This document shows positions 25,830 to 33,980 of a stretch of 64,000 nucleotides of DNA, in pieces; position 1 is the first letter of the stretch; each line of letters begins with the position of its first letter. Location: NCBI RefSeq assembly GCF_004403515.1, contig NZ_SOHH01000064.1:71989-135988 (forward strand), written 5' to 3'. This DNA comes from Cryobacterium fucosi. GTDB lineage: Bacteria > Actinomycetota > Actinomycetes > Actinomycetales > Microbacteriaceae. The notes beneath the pieces are model-generated. The model saw only the letters and a list, made by a program, of their open reading frames with translations. It did not search any database and was not told the DNA's origin. Made by a program: the position numbers and the translations under genes.

Positions 25830-26170
25830 CAGAATTCCTTGTAGACGGCGTCGTCGCTGTCGAAGAATTCCTTCGTGTATTCGACTGCGGTGAGCGGATC
25901 GAAGGCCTTGCAGGTGTAGATGTCCACGCTGTAGAAGAGGATGGGTTGCTCCCAGGCATAGAAGTGCGCTCCCGAGGTTTCCCAATGCGTCCAGCCGGCC
26001 CACCCGAACGTATCACTGCGGTGCGTCACCGGCTCGATCAGGGCTTTCATGTCCAGCACCGGAGCCAGCCCGGCAAGGTAGCGCGTGATCTGCTCGGCGC
26101 TAATCTCTTCCCTGGGGTAAGCCTCGATCACCAGTCGTTGACGATATATCGACGGTGCGAGATCGATCAT
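25829..26170 (-). CDS. Small SpeD-like (S-adenosylmethionine decarboxylase-related) protein
   Basis: A 113-residue protein. The pattern from residue 64, ETSGAHFYAW (64-73) followed by FYSVDIYTC (79-87), aligns with the pyruvoyl-enzyme core of SpeD, where an E-S-H-x-x-x-H-T-W block precedes a VDLFTC-type strand. Ser66 would be the serine that becomes the pyruvoyl group, and Cys87 matches the conserved cysteine. The histidine normally after the serine is replaced by glycine, so substrate use is probably altered. ATG at 26170 follows GGGGG; a TTG at 26185 is less likely. No spermidine synthase is nearby; its partner is the coupled acyltransferase-like gene. Confidence 0.5.
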   Translation of the reverse strand: MIDLAPSIYRQRLVIEAYPREEISAEQITRYLAGLAPVLDMKALIEPVTHRSDTFGWAGWTHWETSGAHFYAWEQPILFYSVDIYTCKAFDPLTAVEYTKEFFDSDDAVYKEF

Positions 26171-26834
26171 GCAGACAGCCCCCAAGAACCTGTTCCGGCG
26201 GCGAGACGCTGGGTCTTAGATCGCCGCACAAGCTGAGAGTATCATCTGAAACGCGGGCTCCTCCCCGCGTGCGCAGCACCGAGCCTGAGTCGGCCAGGAA
26301 ATCGAGGTAGCGTCTGGCCGTCACCCGCGACATCCCGAGTTCGTCCATGACCTCGCTGGACGAGATCGGCTGGCTGCGCGACTTGACGAAGTCGACCACG
26401 GCGGCGAGGGTGCCCTCGGCCAGCCCCTTGGGCCGGGGCAGCTCGCTGGGTGTGCGGAGGCTGGCGAATGCCTGGTCGATTTCCGTCTGCGAGGTGAGCG
26501 CTGACGGGGTGCCCAGCTGGAGCCTGAAATCGCGATACTGCGCCAGTTTCTGCGCGAAGGTGGCGTATGTGAACGGCTTGATCAGGTACTGCACGATGCC
26601 CGCGGCGACGGCGCCGCGCACGACCTGCAGGTCGGGCAGGGTCAGGTCCATCAGGACGAGGTCGATCGGCTTGCCGAGGGAGGCCGCAGCCGACAACAGG
26701 CGAAGGGCGGTCTGGCCGTCGGAGGCCGTTCCGGCGTGCACGAACCCGGTCAAGCGGCCCAGGTCGGCGGTGTGCGCCTCCGCGGCGATGGCCTCGTCTT
26801 CGACGACGAGCACCCGGATGTCGGAGTCAGGCAC
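26100..26834 (-). pseudogene. CitB/DctR-type response regulator with internal deletion and altered tail
   Basis: Reads as 244 residues from GTG at 26834. Receiver motifs are the acidic E12-D13-E14, phospho-acceptor D63 (LVLMDLTLPD) and K86 (LIKPF). Between D68 and LQVVRGAVAAG about 26 residues are missing, including the strand that carries the switch threonine. The HTH part (ISSSEVMDELGMSRVTARRYLDFL) is intact. After SVLRTRGG the tail no longer resembles the family and runs 71 bases into the SpeD-like gene. Intact relatives regulate C4-dicarboxylate or citrate uptake. With its kinase also truncated, it is almost certainly dead. Confidence 0.75.
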
Positions 26835-27081
26835 GTGAGGTCTCCGCCCCGAGCGTTGCCCGACCGCTCGCGGGGATCGACAGACCGGGAAGCGTGACGG
26901 TGAACACCGCGCCGCGCCGGCGTCCGATGGTGAGGGTGCCGACGAGGCGATTGACGGTCTGGCGCACGAGGGCCAGGCCCAGGCCGCGACCGTGCGCACC
27001 TGGTTTCTTCGTGCTGACGCCGTGGCGGAGGATGTCCGCCTCGGCGGTCGCCCGCTGACCGGCAGGAAGGGGGGCTGATCA
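26828..27081 (-). pseudogene. Remnant of a CitA/DctS-type sensor histidine kinase (C-terminal end only)
   Basis: An open frame of about 80 codons ends at TGA 26828-26830 and contains HGVSTKKPGAHGRGLGLALV followed by RQTVNRLVGTLTIGRRRGAVFTVTLPG. This is the G-box and final strand of the histidine-kinase ATPase domain. Everything upstream (sensor, helices, H-box, N-box) is missing; the sequence passes into the opu promoter region. The stop overlaps the response-regulator start (GTGCCTGA), the usual coupled order. It has no start codon of its own and cannot encode a functional kinase. Confidence 0.8.
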
Positions 27082-27101
27082 CCCCCGAAAAGGGGGATTG
27101 T

Positions 27102-27124
27102 GTTAGACTGACTCTTGGTCTAAC
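27102..27124. promoter_or_regulatory. Inverted repeat GTTAGAC-N9-GTCTAAC upstream of the glycine-betaine operon
   Basis: A perfect 7-base dyad with nine-base spacer (27102-27108 and 27118-27124) follows a small hairpin CCCCC-GAAAA-GGGGG at 27082-27096. The 204 bases between it and the ATPase start contain no gene. It is the best candidate for a regulator site in the osmoprotectant operon's promoter region, or it may have belonged to the lost kinase operon. Confidence 0.45.
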
Positions 27125-27328
27125 GACCCTTCACCAGAACGCGAACACGACGCCGCCAGCCTAGTCGGCCGTGGGCGTATGGTGAGGCTCTGATGGAGTC
27201 GGCCCCATGGTCGCCCCAGCCCACGCCACAATGGTGCCCGGGCCGGTCACGGCCCACCCGTTCGACAAAGCGTGCACCCGATCCGTCGGCCGTGACAACG
27301 GCTGCGCCCGTCGTGCATCGGAGAATCC

Positions 27329-28615
27329 GTGACCGAAACCATTGCCGTCAAGGCTGATCGACTGTACAAAGCGTTCGGGCGCCGCCCGCACGAGATGGTC
27401 AGGAAACTGACCGGGGGAGCCAGCCGGGACGAGGTAGCCTCACTGGGCACCGCGGCCGTCATCGACGCCTCCTTCGAGGTGCGACGCGGAGAGATCTTCG
27501 TCGTGATGGGACTGTCGGGCTCGGGCAAGTCCACCCTCATCCGCATGCTCAACGGGCTCCTCGACGCGACCTCCGGCACCGTGACTGTCGCCGGGCAGTC
27601 CATCACCGGGATCCCGGCCAGGCAGCTGCGCGATGTGCGCCGCAACAACGTGTCCATGGTGTTCCAGCACTTCGCACTGCTGCCCCACCGCACCGTCATC
27701 GACAACGTCGCCTACGGGCTCGAGGTGCAGGGCGTCGCCCGCTCCGAACGCCTGAAGCGCGCGAGCACCATCATTCGCCTGGTCGGGCTCGACGGCTGGG
27801 CCGACAGCCTGCCCTCCGAGCTTTCCGGTGGGATGCAGCAGCGCGTCGGCCTCGGCCGTGCGCTCGCCGCCGACACCGACGTGCTCCTGATGGACGAGGC
27901 GTTCTCCGCACTCGACCCGCTGATCCGCCGGGAGATGCAGGAACAGCTGAACGAACTGCAGGCCGAGCTCGGCAAGACCATCATCTTCATCACCCACGAC
28001 CTCAACGAGGCGATGTTCCTCGGCGACAGGATCGCGGTGATGCGCGACGGCCGCATCGTGCAGATCGGCACGCCAGAGGAAATCCTGACCGACCCGGCAA
28101 ACGACTACGTGGCCCAATTCGTGCAGGATGTCGACCGCGCCCGCGTTCTCACAGCCGCGAGTGTGATGGAGCCTGTGCGCAGCGTCGTGACGATCACGGC
28201 CGGCCCCCGGGCCGCGCTCCGCACCATGCGGGACCTGCAGACCTCCGCGACGTTCGTGCTGAACCGCGACCGCAGCTTCGCCGGGGTCGTCCGCGACCGT
28301 GACGTGCTGCGCCAGGTGAAGGCCGGCGACACCGACCTGCGCGCCATCGTCCGCGGCGACGCCACCTCGGTCAGCCCGGACACCCCTCTGGTCGACCTGG
28401 TCGAAGCGTCGGTCGGCAGCGACCTGGCGATCGCCGTGGTCGATGAGAAGAACCGGCTCCTCGGCGTGATCCCTCGGGTGACACTGCTGGCCGCCCTCGG
28501 CAACGTCAGCACCGGCACGGGCGAATTGCCCGTGATCGAGCCGCCGGCCACCATCTCCGTCAAGGTGATCACCGAAACCCTGCGCGACACCGCTCTGGAA
28601 GGAGCCGGCCTGTGA
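27329..28615 (+). CDS. Glycine betaine/proline ABC transporter, ATP-binding protein (ProV/OpuAA type)
   Basis: A 428-residue ATPase that drives osmoprotectant import. Walker A GLSGSGKST is at 61-69, the Q-loop in MVFQHFALLPHRTVIDNV, signature LSGGMQQRVGLGRALA and Walker B VLLMDEAFSALDPLI. After residue 290 two CBS domains follow (e.g. ATFVLNRDRSFAGVVRDRDV, IAVVDEKNRLLGVIPRV), which in this family sense ionic strength or nucleotides. GTG at 27329 has GGAG seven bases before it. The stop overlaps the permease start (GTGA). Confidence 0.95.
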   Translation: MTETIAVKADRLYKAFGRRPHEMVRKLTGGASRDEVASLGTAAVIDASFEVRRGEIFVVMGLSGSGKSTLIRMLNGLLDATSGTVTVAGQSITGIPARQLRDVRRNNVSMVFQHFALLPHRTVIDNVAYGLEVQGVARSERLKRASTIIRLVGLDGWADSLPSELSGGMQQRVGLGRALAADTDVLLMDEAFSALDPLIRREMQEQLNELQAELGKTIIFITHDLNEAMFLGDRIAVMRDGRIVQIGTPEEILTDPANDYVAQFVQDVDRARVLTAASVMEPVRSVVTITAGPRAALRTMRDLQTSATFVLNRDRSFAGVVRDRDVLRQVKAGDTDLRAIVRGDATSVSPDTPLVDLVEASVGSDLAIAVVDEKNRLLGVIPRVTLLAALGNVSTGTGELPVIEPPATISVKVITETLRDTALEGAGL

Positions 28616-29553
28616 ACGACTTCCGACTTCCCCTGGGCACCATCGTCGAGGGTTTCATCGACTACATCACCGAATCGTTCGGCTTCCTCTTCGACTTCAT
28701 TCGCGCCGTCTTCAAGGGCGCCTTCGAAGTCGTCGACGTGCTCCTCGTCTCGCCGCCGTTCTGGGTGATCATCGTGGTCGCCGCGGCTTTGGCGTACTTC
28801 ACCCGGGGCTGGAAGTTCACCCTCGGCACCGTGGTCGGCCTGCTCGTGATCCTCGGCGTCGACCAGTGGGAAAACGCCATGGACACCCTGGCCCTGGTGC
28901 TCGTTGCCAGCATCCTCGCCATCGTGTTCAGTGTGCCGCTGGGAATCCTGGCGGCCAAGTCGAAGGTCGCGTCGAGCATCATCAAACCGATCCTCGACTT
29001 CATGCAGACCATGCCTGCCTTCGTCTACCTGATTCCGGCGCTCATCCTGTTCCGGGTCGGCGTCGTCCCTGGCATCGTTGCGACGATCATCTTCGCGATG
29101 GCACCCGGGGTCCGGCTCACCGAACTCGGCATCCGCGGTGTCGACCAGGAGGTCGTCGAGGCCGGCCAGGCCTTCGGCGCGTCGCCGTGGCGTATTCTGC
29201 GGCAGATCCAACTTCCGCTGGCCATGCCGACGATCATGGCCGGCATCAACCAGGTCATCATGCTCTCCCTGTCGATGGTCGTCATCTCCGGGATGGTCGG
29301 TGCCGGCGGTCTCGGTGCCGAGGTCGTCGCCAGCCTGAACCGTATCGACGTCGCGCTCGGCTTCGAAGCGGGCCTGGCCGTGGTGATCCTCGCGATCTAC
29401 CTCGACCGGCTCACGGCGGCGCTCGGCACGGGCGGTACGCCACTCGGCCGGGCACTCGGTTCCCTCCGCCGCCGGCCCGGGGCTCCCATCACGGCGCCGG
29501 AAGCGCTACCGGAACCCGCGCCGGAACGCTCGGCCGCGCCGGTACCGGCCTGA
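28612..29553 (+). CDS. Glycine betaine/proline ABC transporter, permease (ProW/OpuAB type)
   Basis: A 313-residue membrane protein with an N-terminal amphipathic section (EGFIDYITESFGFLFDFIRA), six to seven helices and the permease coupling loop GIRGVDQEVVEAGQAFGASP followed by WRILRQIQLPLAMPTIMAGI. GTG at 28612 overlaps the ATPase stop by four bases. The C-terminus is a Pro/Ala-rich tail. It pairs with the preceding ATPase and the following binding protein. Confidence 0.95.
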   Translation: MNDFRLPLGTIVEGFIDYITESFGFLFDFIRAVFKGAFEVVDVLLVSPPFWVIIVVAAALAYFTRGWKFTLGTVVGLLVILGVDQWENAMDTLALVLVASILAIVFSVPLGILAAKSKVASSIIKPILDFMQTMPAFVYLIPALILFRVGVVPGIVATIIFAMAPGVRLTELGIRGVDQEVVEAGQAFGASPWRILRQIQLPLAMPTIMAGINQVIMLSLSMVVISGMVGAGGLGAEVVASLNRIDVALGFEAGLAVVILAIYLDRLTAALGTGGTPLGRALGSLRRRPGAPITAPEALPEPAPERSAAPVPA

Positions 29554-29657
29554 TCCAGCTCTCCCGGATGCTCTCGCATCCGTTCCCCGCGCGGCATCGC
29601 CGCGTCCAATCCAGCGTCAACCCGGTCGCCCTCAGGGGCGACAAGTAAGGAAGAACG

Positions 29658-30551
29658 ATGAAGAACCGTTCGAAAACCATGATCGCCATCGGAGCCGCCG
29701 GGCTCCTCGCTCTCACCGGCTGCACCGCCGCCGACTCGAAGGTCGGCAACGGCAACTCAGACAAGAAAGATATGACCATCGCCGTGTTCAACGGCTGGGA
29801 CGAGGGCGTCGCCGCCTCCGAACTGTGGAAGGCGATCCTCGACGAGAAGGGCTACAACGTCACGCTCGAAGAGGCCGACGTTGCGCCGGTCTTCTCCGGT
29901 CTCTCCACCGGCGACTACGACGCCACCCTCGACGTCTGGCTGCCCGACACGCATGCCTCCTACCTCAAGGAGTACGGCGACGACATCGTCGATCTCGGCG
30001 CGTGGAACGACAAGGCGAAGCTCACCATCGCGGTGAACGCCGACGCCCCGGTCGATTCCCTCGCCGACCTCGCCGCGAACGCCGACAAGTTCGACAACCG
30101 GATCGTGGGAATCGAGCCGGGCGCGGGCCTGACCGCGGCGACGACCGACAAGGTCATCCCCGCGTACGACCTAAAGAAGATGGACTTCGTCACCTCGTCG
30201 ACGGCTGCGATGCTCACCGAGCTGACCGCGGCCACCAAGGCCGGCGAGAACATCGTCGTCACCCTGTGGCAGCCGCACTGGGCCTACAGCGCCCTGCCGA
30301 TCAAGACGCTCGAAGACCCTGAGGGTGCCCTGGCGGCAACCGAAAGCCTGCACACCTACGCCAAGTCCGACTTCACGAAGGACTTCCCGAAGGCCGCCGG
30401 CTGGCTCTCGGGCTTCAAGATGGACCTCGACCAGCTGCAGTCGCTCGAGGACGCCATGTTTGTCGAATACGACGGCAGTGACTACGGCCCCGTGGTCGCG
30501 AAGTGGATTGCCGAGAACCAGGATTACGTCGAGTCGCTCACCAGCAGGTAG
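29658..30551 (+). CDS. Glycine betaine-binding lipoprotein (ProX/OpuAC type)
   Basis: A 297-residue substrate-binding protein anchored by lipobox LALTGC (Cys22). The mature part has the OpuAC pattern: MTIAVFNGWDEGVAASELWK, YDATLDVWLPDTHASYL, NRIVGIEPGAGLT, VVTLWQPHWAYSALPIKTLE and the final ENQDYVESLTSR. Aromatic residues in GWDEG, DVWLP and LWQPHW would form the cage for the quaternary ammonium group. ATG at 29658 follows AAGGAAG. It ends the operon and is followed by a strong terminator. Confidence 0.95.
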   Translation: MKNRSKTMIAIGAAGLLALTGCTAADSKVGNGNSDKKDMTIAVFNGWDEGVAASELWKAILDEKGYNVTLEEADVAPVFSGLSTGDYDATLDVWLPDTHASYLKEYGDDIVDLGAWNDKAKLTIAVNADAPVDSLADLAANADKFDNRIVGIEPGAGLTAATTDKVIPAYDLKKMDFVTSSTAAMLTELTAATKAGENIVVTLWQPHWAYSALPIKTLEDPEGALAATESLHTYAKSDFTKDFPKAAGWLSGFKMDLDQLQSLEDAMFVEYDGSDYGPVVAKWIAENQDYVESLTSR

Positions 30552-30570
30552 CGTAAAGCCCCGGCTCACC

Positions 30571-30604
30571 GGAAGGCCCCCGTCGATCTCGACGGGGGCC
30601 TTCC
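30571..30604 (+). terminator. Terminator of the glycine-betaine operon
   Basis: GGAAGGCCCCCGTCGA at 30571-30586 is exactly mirrored at 30589-30604 around two bases. It follows the binding-protein stop by 19 bases. The convergent flavodoxin gene ends 42 bases further, so it may act in both directions. Confidence 0.85.
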
Positions 30605-30645
30605 GCCTGCCTACGTCGGCCGAGGCGGAGTGGTCGGACCGAGGC

Positions 30646-31089
30646 TCAGCGATGCAGGGTCGGCATGATCGCTCCGGCCCACTCGGCGGCCTTTTCGAGT
30701 TCGCCCGCGGCCAGGGGACCTTCGCGGCCTTCAACAATGAAGCCGTGGGGTTGGGCCACGATGTGGGCGCCGGCGCGCTCCAGGGCATGGGAGATCTTTC
30801 CGGCGGCGTCACCGTGGATGAACAGCCGCACGCGGGTGTCGAAAGCCGCCGCCCTCACGCCGTGCAGCGTGCCGACGCCGAGCTGGGCAAGAAAGGCCTG
30901 CATCCGCGGTGACGGCCGCCAGCCGATGATGGGGCAGCCGACGACAAGGAGGTCGACGCCGGTGAGGCGCTCGGGGGTGAGACCGGAGACGGAGACCACG
31001 GCGGTTCCCTCGGCGATTTCCGCGCCGATCTTTTCGGCCACGATTCGGGTGTTGCCGTAGTTGGAGTCGTAAACGACGAGTGTGCTCAT
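30646..31089 (-). CDS. Flavodoxin family protein
   Basis: A 147-residue FMN-binding protein. The phosphate loop YDSNYGNTRIVAEKI matches the flavodoxin T/S-x-T/Y-G-N-T pattern; the isoalloxazine loops are CPIIGWRPSPRMQAFL and FDTRVRLFIHGDAAGKI. ATG at 31089 begins STLVVYDSNYGN. It may carry electrons or act as a nitric-oxide or protoporphyrinogen-type reductase; nothing nearby decides this. Confidence 0.85.
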   Translation of the reverse strand: MSTLVVYDSNYGNTRIVAEKIGAEIAEGTAVVSVSGLTPERLTGVDLLVVGCPIIGWRPSPRMQAFLAQLGVGTLHGVRAAAFDTRVRLFIHGDAAGKISHALERAGAHIVAQPHGFIVEGREGPLAAGELEKAAEWAGAIMPTLHR

Positions 31090-31195
31090 GGCGGGACCTC
31101 CAGCGATCGGGTTCGGGTAGGTGCTGGTGTGCCCAGTGTGGCCCCGCAGGATGGGTGCGACAAGGGGGGCGCGTGGCCCTCGAAACCGGCGCACC

Positions 31196-31456
31196 GGGTC
31201 TCGACGAGCTCGACCACCGACGGTGATTGAGCCTGTCGAAATCACGCCGCCGGGTCTCGACGAGCTCGACCACCGGACGGGCTCGACCACCGGACGAGCT
31301 CGACCACCGACGGTGATTGAGCCTGTCGAAATCACGCCGCCGGGTCTCGACGAGCTCGACCACCGGACAGGCTCGACCACCGGACAGGCTCGACCACCGG
31401 ACGGGCTCGACCACGGACGGGCTCGACCACCGGACGGGCTCGACCACCGACGCGCC
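31196..31456. repeat. Intergenic TCGAC-type repeat cluster 3
   Basis: The 370 bases between flavodoxin and the DUF1801 gene contain no gene. They are filled by copies with GGTCTCGACGAGCTCGACC and shorter GACGGGCTCGACCACCG units, alternating with inverted copies (GGTGATTGAGCCTGTCGAAA). A composite block of about 110 bases occurs twice (from 31196 and from 31304). This cluster is more degenerate than clusters 1 and 2. Confidence 0.92.
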
Positions 31457-31459
31457 GGG

Positions 31460-31816
31460 TCAGGCGGTGCCGAGCTCGCGCACCTGTCGGAGCCAGTCGG
31501 CCTGGAGCGGGAGGTCGAGATCGGTGCTGCCGCGGAGCTTCACCGAACTCATCCTGCCGGAACCGGCCGCCTCCAGCCGGCCGGAGGGGTCCGTGATGTC
31601 CTGGCCTCGCCACAGCAACAGGGTCACGTAGGCCGGATACGCCTTGAAGCCGGCGACCGGGGTCTTCGCGGTGAGCCAGACCGGGTGGCCGTGCCACATC
31701 TGCCCGTCCGCACGCGGCAGCGCCTCGTCGAACTGCGCCTGCAGGGTCCTTCCGATGGCGGCGAGGTTTTCCGGGAGGGAAGCCAGATACTCGTCGACTG
31801 TCGTGGGGGAGGGCAT
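31460..31816 (-). CDS. DUF1801 domain-containing protein
   Basis: A 118-residue protein of the YdhG/DUF1801 group, a small alpha-beta fold related to the frataxin-like superfamily. Visible features are VDEYLASLPE, QMWHGHPVWLTA, the strand AYPAYVTLLLWRGQDI and SSVKLRGSTDLDLPLQADWL. ATG at 31816 has AGGAG seven bases upstream. The function of the family is not known; some members are linked to iron or stress responses. Confidence 0.8.
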   Translation of the reverse strand: MPSPTTVDEYLASLPENLAAIGRTLQAQFDEALPRADGQMWHGHPVWLTAKTPVAGFKAYPAYVTLLLWRGQDITDPSGRLEAAGSGRMSSVKLRGSTDLDLPLQADWLRQVRELGTA

Positions 31817-31836
31817 GGTGGGACTCCTGTCTTCGG

Positions 31837-32619
31837 CTACTGCGGGGTCGAATCGGCCAGGAACGCGGTGAGGTCGCGGGTGATCGCGGCGGCCATGGCA
31901 TCCGTGGTCGCGGTCGCGATGCCGTCGCCGATCTCCACTCCATAGTCGCCGAACCGGGCGTGATTGGCCCCCGGAATCTCAACGAATGTGGTGTCCGCAG
32001 GCAGCAGCCCTGCGGTGTCGGCGATCTTCCCCGGTGTGCTCAGGGCGTCCGCGCTGCCGGTGACACTCAGCACAGGCAGGTCCGGCCGGGTCAGGGGGGC
32101 TGCGCAATAGCTCCCGAAGAGCACGAGCCCGGCGACCTGGGGCTGGTCGGCATATAGGCACGCCTTGACCCCGCCGAGGGAGTGCCCGCCCACCAGCCAG
32201 GTCGTGACGCTCGGGGCGACCCGGATGAACGTGTCGAGCGGCCGCAGGTCGAGGATGGCCAGGTTCAGCACTGGCCTCGCGATGACGACTGTCAGCCCGG
32301 TCTCCTCGACCGTTCCCGCGAGCTTGTAGAGGTAGGCATACGGGTCCACCCGGGCGCCGGGGATGAAGACGAGGCCGACACCGGATGCCCCCGACCTCGG
32401 GGCGAGGACGACCGCGTTCGCGGTGTCGGTCACCGACACCGCCGGATTGCGGAACACCCTGTCGGCGGCACCCCGCTCAACGGTGCGCACGGTGTTCGCC
32501 CAGACCAGGAAGACGACGATGGCGAGCACGAACGAGGAGAGAGCCAACCAACCGAGCAGGCGCACCCGGCGCAGGATCCGGCCCGGCCGGGACTCTCCGG
32601 TTGTCGCAGTCCGGGACAT
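31837..32619 (-). CDS. Membrane-anchored alpha/beta hydrolase
   Basis: A 260-residue protein with one N-terminal helix (LLGWLALSSFVLAIVVFLVW) and an extracytoplasmic hydrolase domain. The nucleophile elbow GGHSLGG contains the catalytic serine, an acid is likely in SVTGSADALST and the histidine is in IPGANHARFGDYG. The block GVGLVFIPGARVDPYAYLYK is typical of the actinobacterial PF12695 group. ATG at 32619 follows AGAGGAA. Substrate unknown. Confidence 0.85.
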   Translation of the reverse strand: MSRTATTGESRPGRILRRVRLLGWLALSSFVLAIVVFLVWANTVRTVERGAADRVFRNPAVSVTDTANAVVLAPRSGASGVGLVFIPGARVDPYAYLYKLAGTVEETGLTVVIARPVLNLAILDLRPLDTFIRVAPSVTTWLVGGHSLGGVKACLYADQPQVAGLVLFGSYCAAPLTRPDLPVLSVTGSADALSTPGKIADTAGLLPADTTFVEIPGANHARFGDYGVEIGDGIATATTDAMAAAITRDLTAFLADSTPQ

Positions 32620-32677
32620 CGTTCCTCTTCCATCGGGCGCGCGGGCGGCGCGGGCTCCCAATCTAGAGCGGATGCGC

Positions 32678-33271
32678 TCAGTCGTCGAGTCCGCGGGCCA
32701 CCAAAGCCTCACCGATCGCATCCGCGGCGTACAGCGACCTCACGACCACGGGAACGGCCAGGGCGAGCAGGGAACCCTGGGCGCCCCTCGCCCTGCGCGC
32801 TTCGAGCACCTCCGCGACGATCTCCGCGACGAGCGGAATGCAGCGGAGGGTGAGCGCGACGAGGAGGCCGACGCGGTCCGCATCGACCCATCGGCGGAAC
32901 GGACGCAGCAGCGCCTGGAACCCTTCGAGAACCGCCGTGACCGTCGTCGTGAGGGTGAACAGGGCGGCCAGCGCGACCGCGACCACCAGGCGACCGGCCA
33001 TCATGCCGGCCGTCGTCCAGCCGGCGAACAGGGCCTGGAGCGGCACGGCGATGACCAGGATCCAGAGAATCGGGCCGATCTGCTGCCAGGCCGGCCGGGG
33101 GGGGACGCCGGCCACGACGTACAGCACGAAGACGCCGCCGAGGGCGGCAAGCAGCTGCCACGGCTCGCCGAGCAGCCCGACGACTGTCACGCCGACGGAC
33201 AACAGCAACAGCTTGAGCAGGGTCGGCGTGCGGTGGATGATCGAGGATCCCGGGTGGTACAGGCCGATCAT
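32678..33271 (-). CDS. bioN: Biotin ECF transporter, transmembrane component
   Basis: A 197-residue EcfT-type protein. Five to six helices are followed by the coupling motifs EARRARGAQGS and GEALVARGL, the A-R-G sequences that contact the ATPase. Its operon mates are an EcfA-type ATPase and BioY, so it is BioN. The gene lies 28 bases after the ATPase gene on the same strand. Confidence 0.9.
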   Translation of the reverse strand: MIGLYHPGSSIIHRTPTLLKLLLLSVGVTVVGLLGEPWQLLAALGGVFVLYVVAGVPPRPAWQQIGPILWILVIAVPLQALFAGWTTAGMMAGRLVVAVALAALFTLTTTVTAVLEGFQALLRPFRRWVDADRVGLLVALTLRCIPLVAEIVAEVLEARRARGAQGSLLALAVPVVVRSLYAADAIGEALVARGLDD

Positions 33272-33299
33272 GACGGCAGGCGCATCTCGTCCGGCGCCT

Positions 33300-33980
33300 T
33301 CACGCGAGCAACTCCCGGTAGGCGTCGAGGGCCGCGTCGGGGATGCCGTCGAAGGCGACCTCGCCCTCTTCGATCACGACGACCCGGTCGAACCCGGCCA
33401 GCAGCTCGAGCTGGTGCGTCACGACGATGACCTGCTGGCTCATCTCCTGCAGGAGCTCCGTGATCCGTCGGGCGTTCCGGGCGTCGAGGAGCGTTGTCGG
33501 CTCGTCCGCGACAACGATTTTCGGTTCGGCCACGAGCACGGCAGCCAGGGCCAGCAGTTGCTTCTGACCGCCGGAGAGCCGGTGGGCCGGGTGGTCGGCG
33601 TGGGCGCTGAGCCCGAACCGGTCGAGGGCGGCCGCCGTGCGTTCGGCCACCTGCTCCCGGGTCAGCCCCCGCCGGCGAAGGGTGAAGGCCACGTCCTCCT
33701 GCACGGTCGGCATGACGATCTGGTTGTCGGGGTTGGTGAAGATGAAGCCGACCTGCCGACGCACCTCCCTGGCGTTCCGGGCCACATTGAGGCCGTCGAC
33801 GCTCACGGTGCCGCTGGTGGGGGTGATCAGCCCGTTGATCATCCGCACCAGGGTGGATTTGCCGGAGCCGTTGGCCCCGACCACCCCGATCCGGTGCTCG
33901 CTGAGGTCCAGCCGGATGTCCCGCAGCACACTGCGCTCCCCATAGGAATGGGACACCCCGTCGAACGTGATCCGGGTCAT
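33300..33980 (-). CDS. bioM: Biotin ECF transporter, ATP-binding component
   Basis: A 226-residue ATPase. Walker A GANGSGKST, Q-loop VGFIFTNPDNQIVMPTVQED (typical of ECF ATPases with NPDNQ), signature LSGGQKQLLALAAVL and Walker B KIVVADEPTTLLDA are all present. The ATG overlaps the bioY stop by four bases. It energises biotin uptake with BioN and BioY. Confidence 0.92.
   Translation of the reverse strand: MTRITFDGVSHSYGERSVLRDIRLDLSEHRIGVVGANGSGKSTLVRMINGLITPTSGTVSVDGLNVARNAREVRRQVGFIFTNPDNQIVMPTVQEDVAFTLRRRGLTREQVAERTAAALDRFGLSAHADHPAHRLSGGQKQLLALAAVLVAEPKIVVADEPTTLLDARNARRITELLQEMSQQVIVVTHQLELLAGFDRVVVIEEGEVAFDGIPDAALDAYRELLA

Noticed and set aside
24919-26260. Duplicate of the tRNA-Lys 3' end as an attachment site for the SpeD-like module
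   Set aside because: I found no second copy of the tRNA 3' sequence by eye, and no integrase gene; island status rests only on composition and position.
27161-27391. Short open frame in the opu upstream region, minus strand
   Set aside because: No ribosome site or recognisable domain, and it overlaps the ATPase start.
31121-31945. Open frames running through repeat cluster 3
   Set aside because: They consist of translated repeat units (e.g. RPPGLDELDH) and lack a ribosome site or family match.
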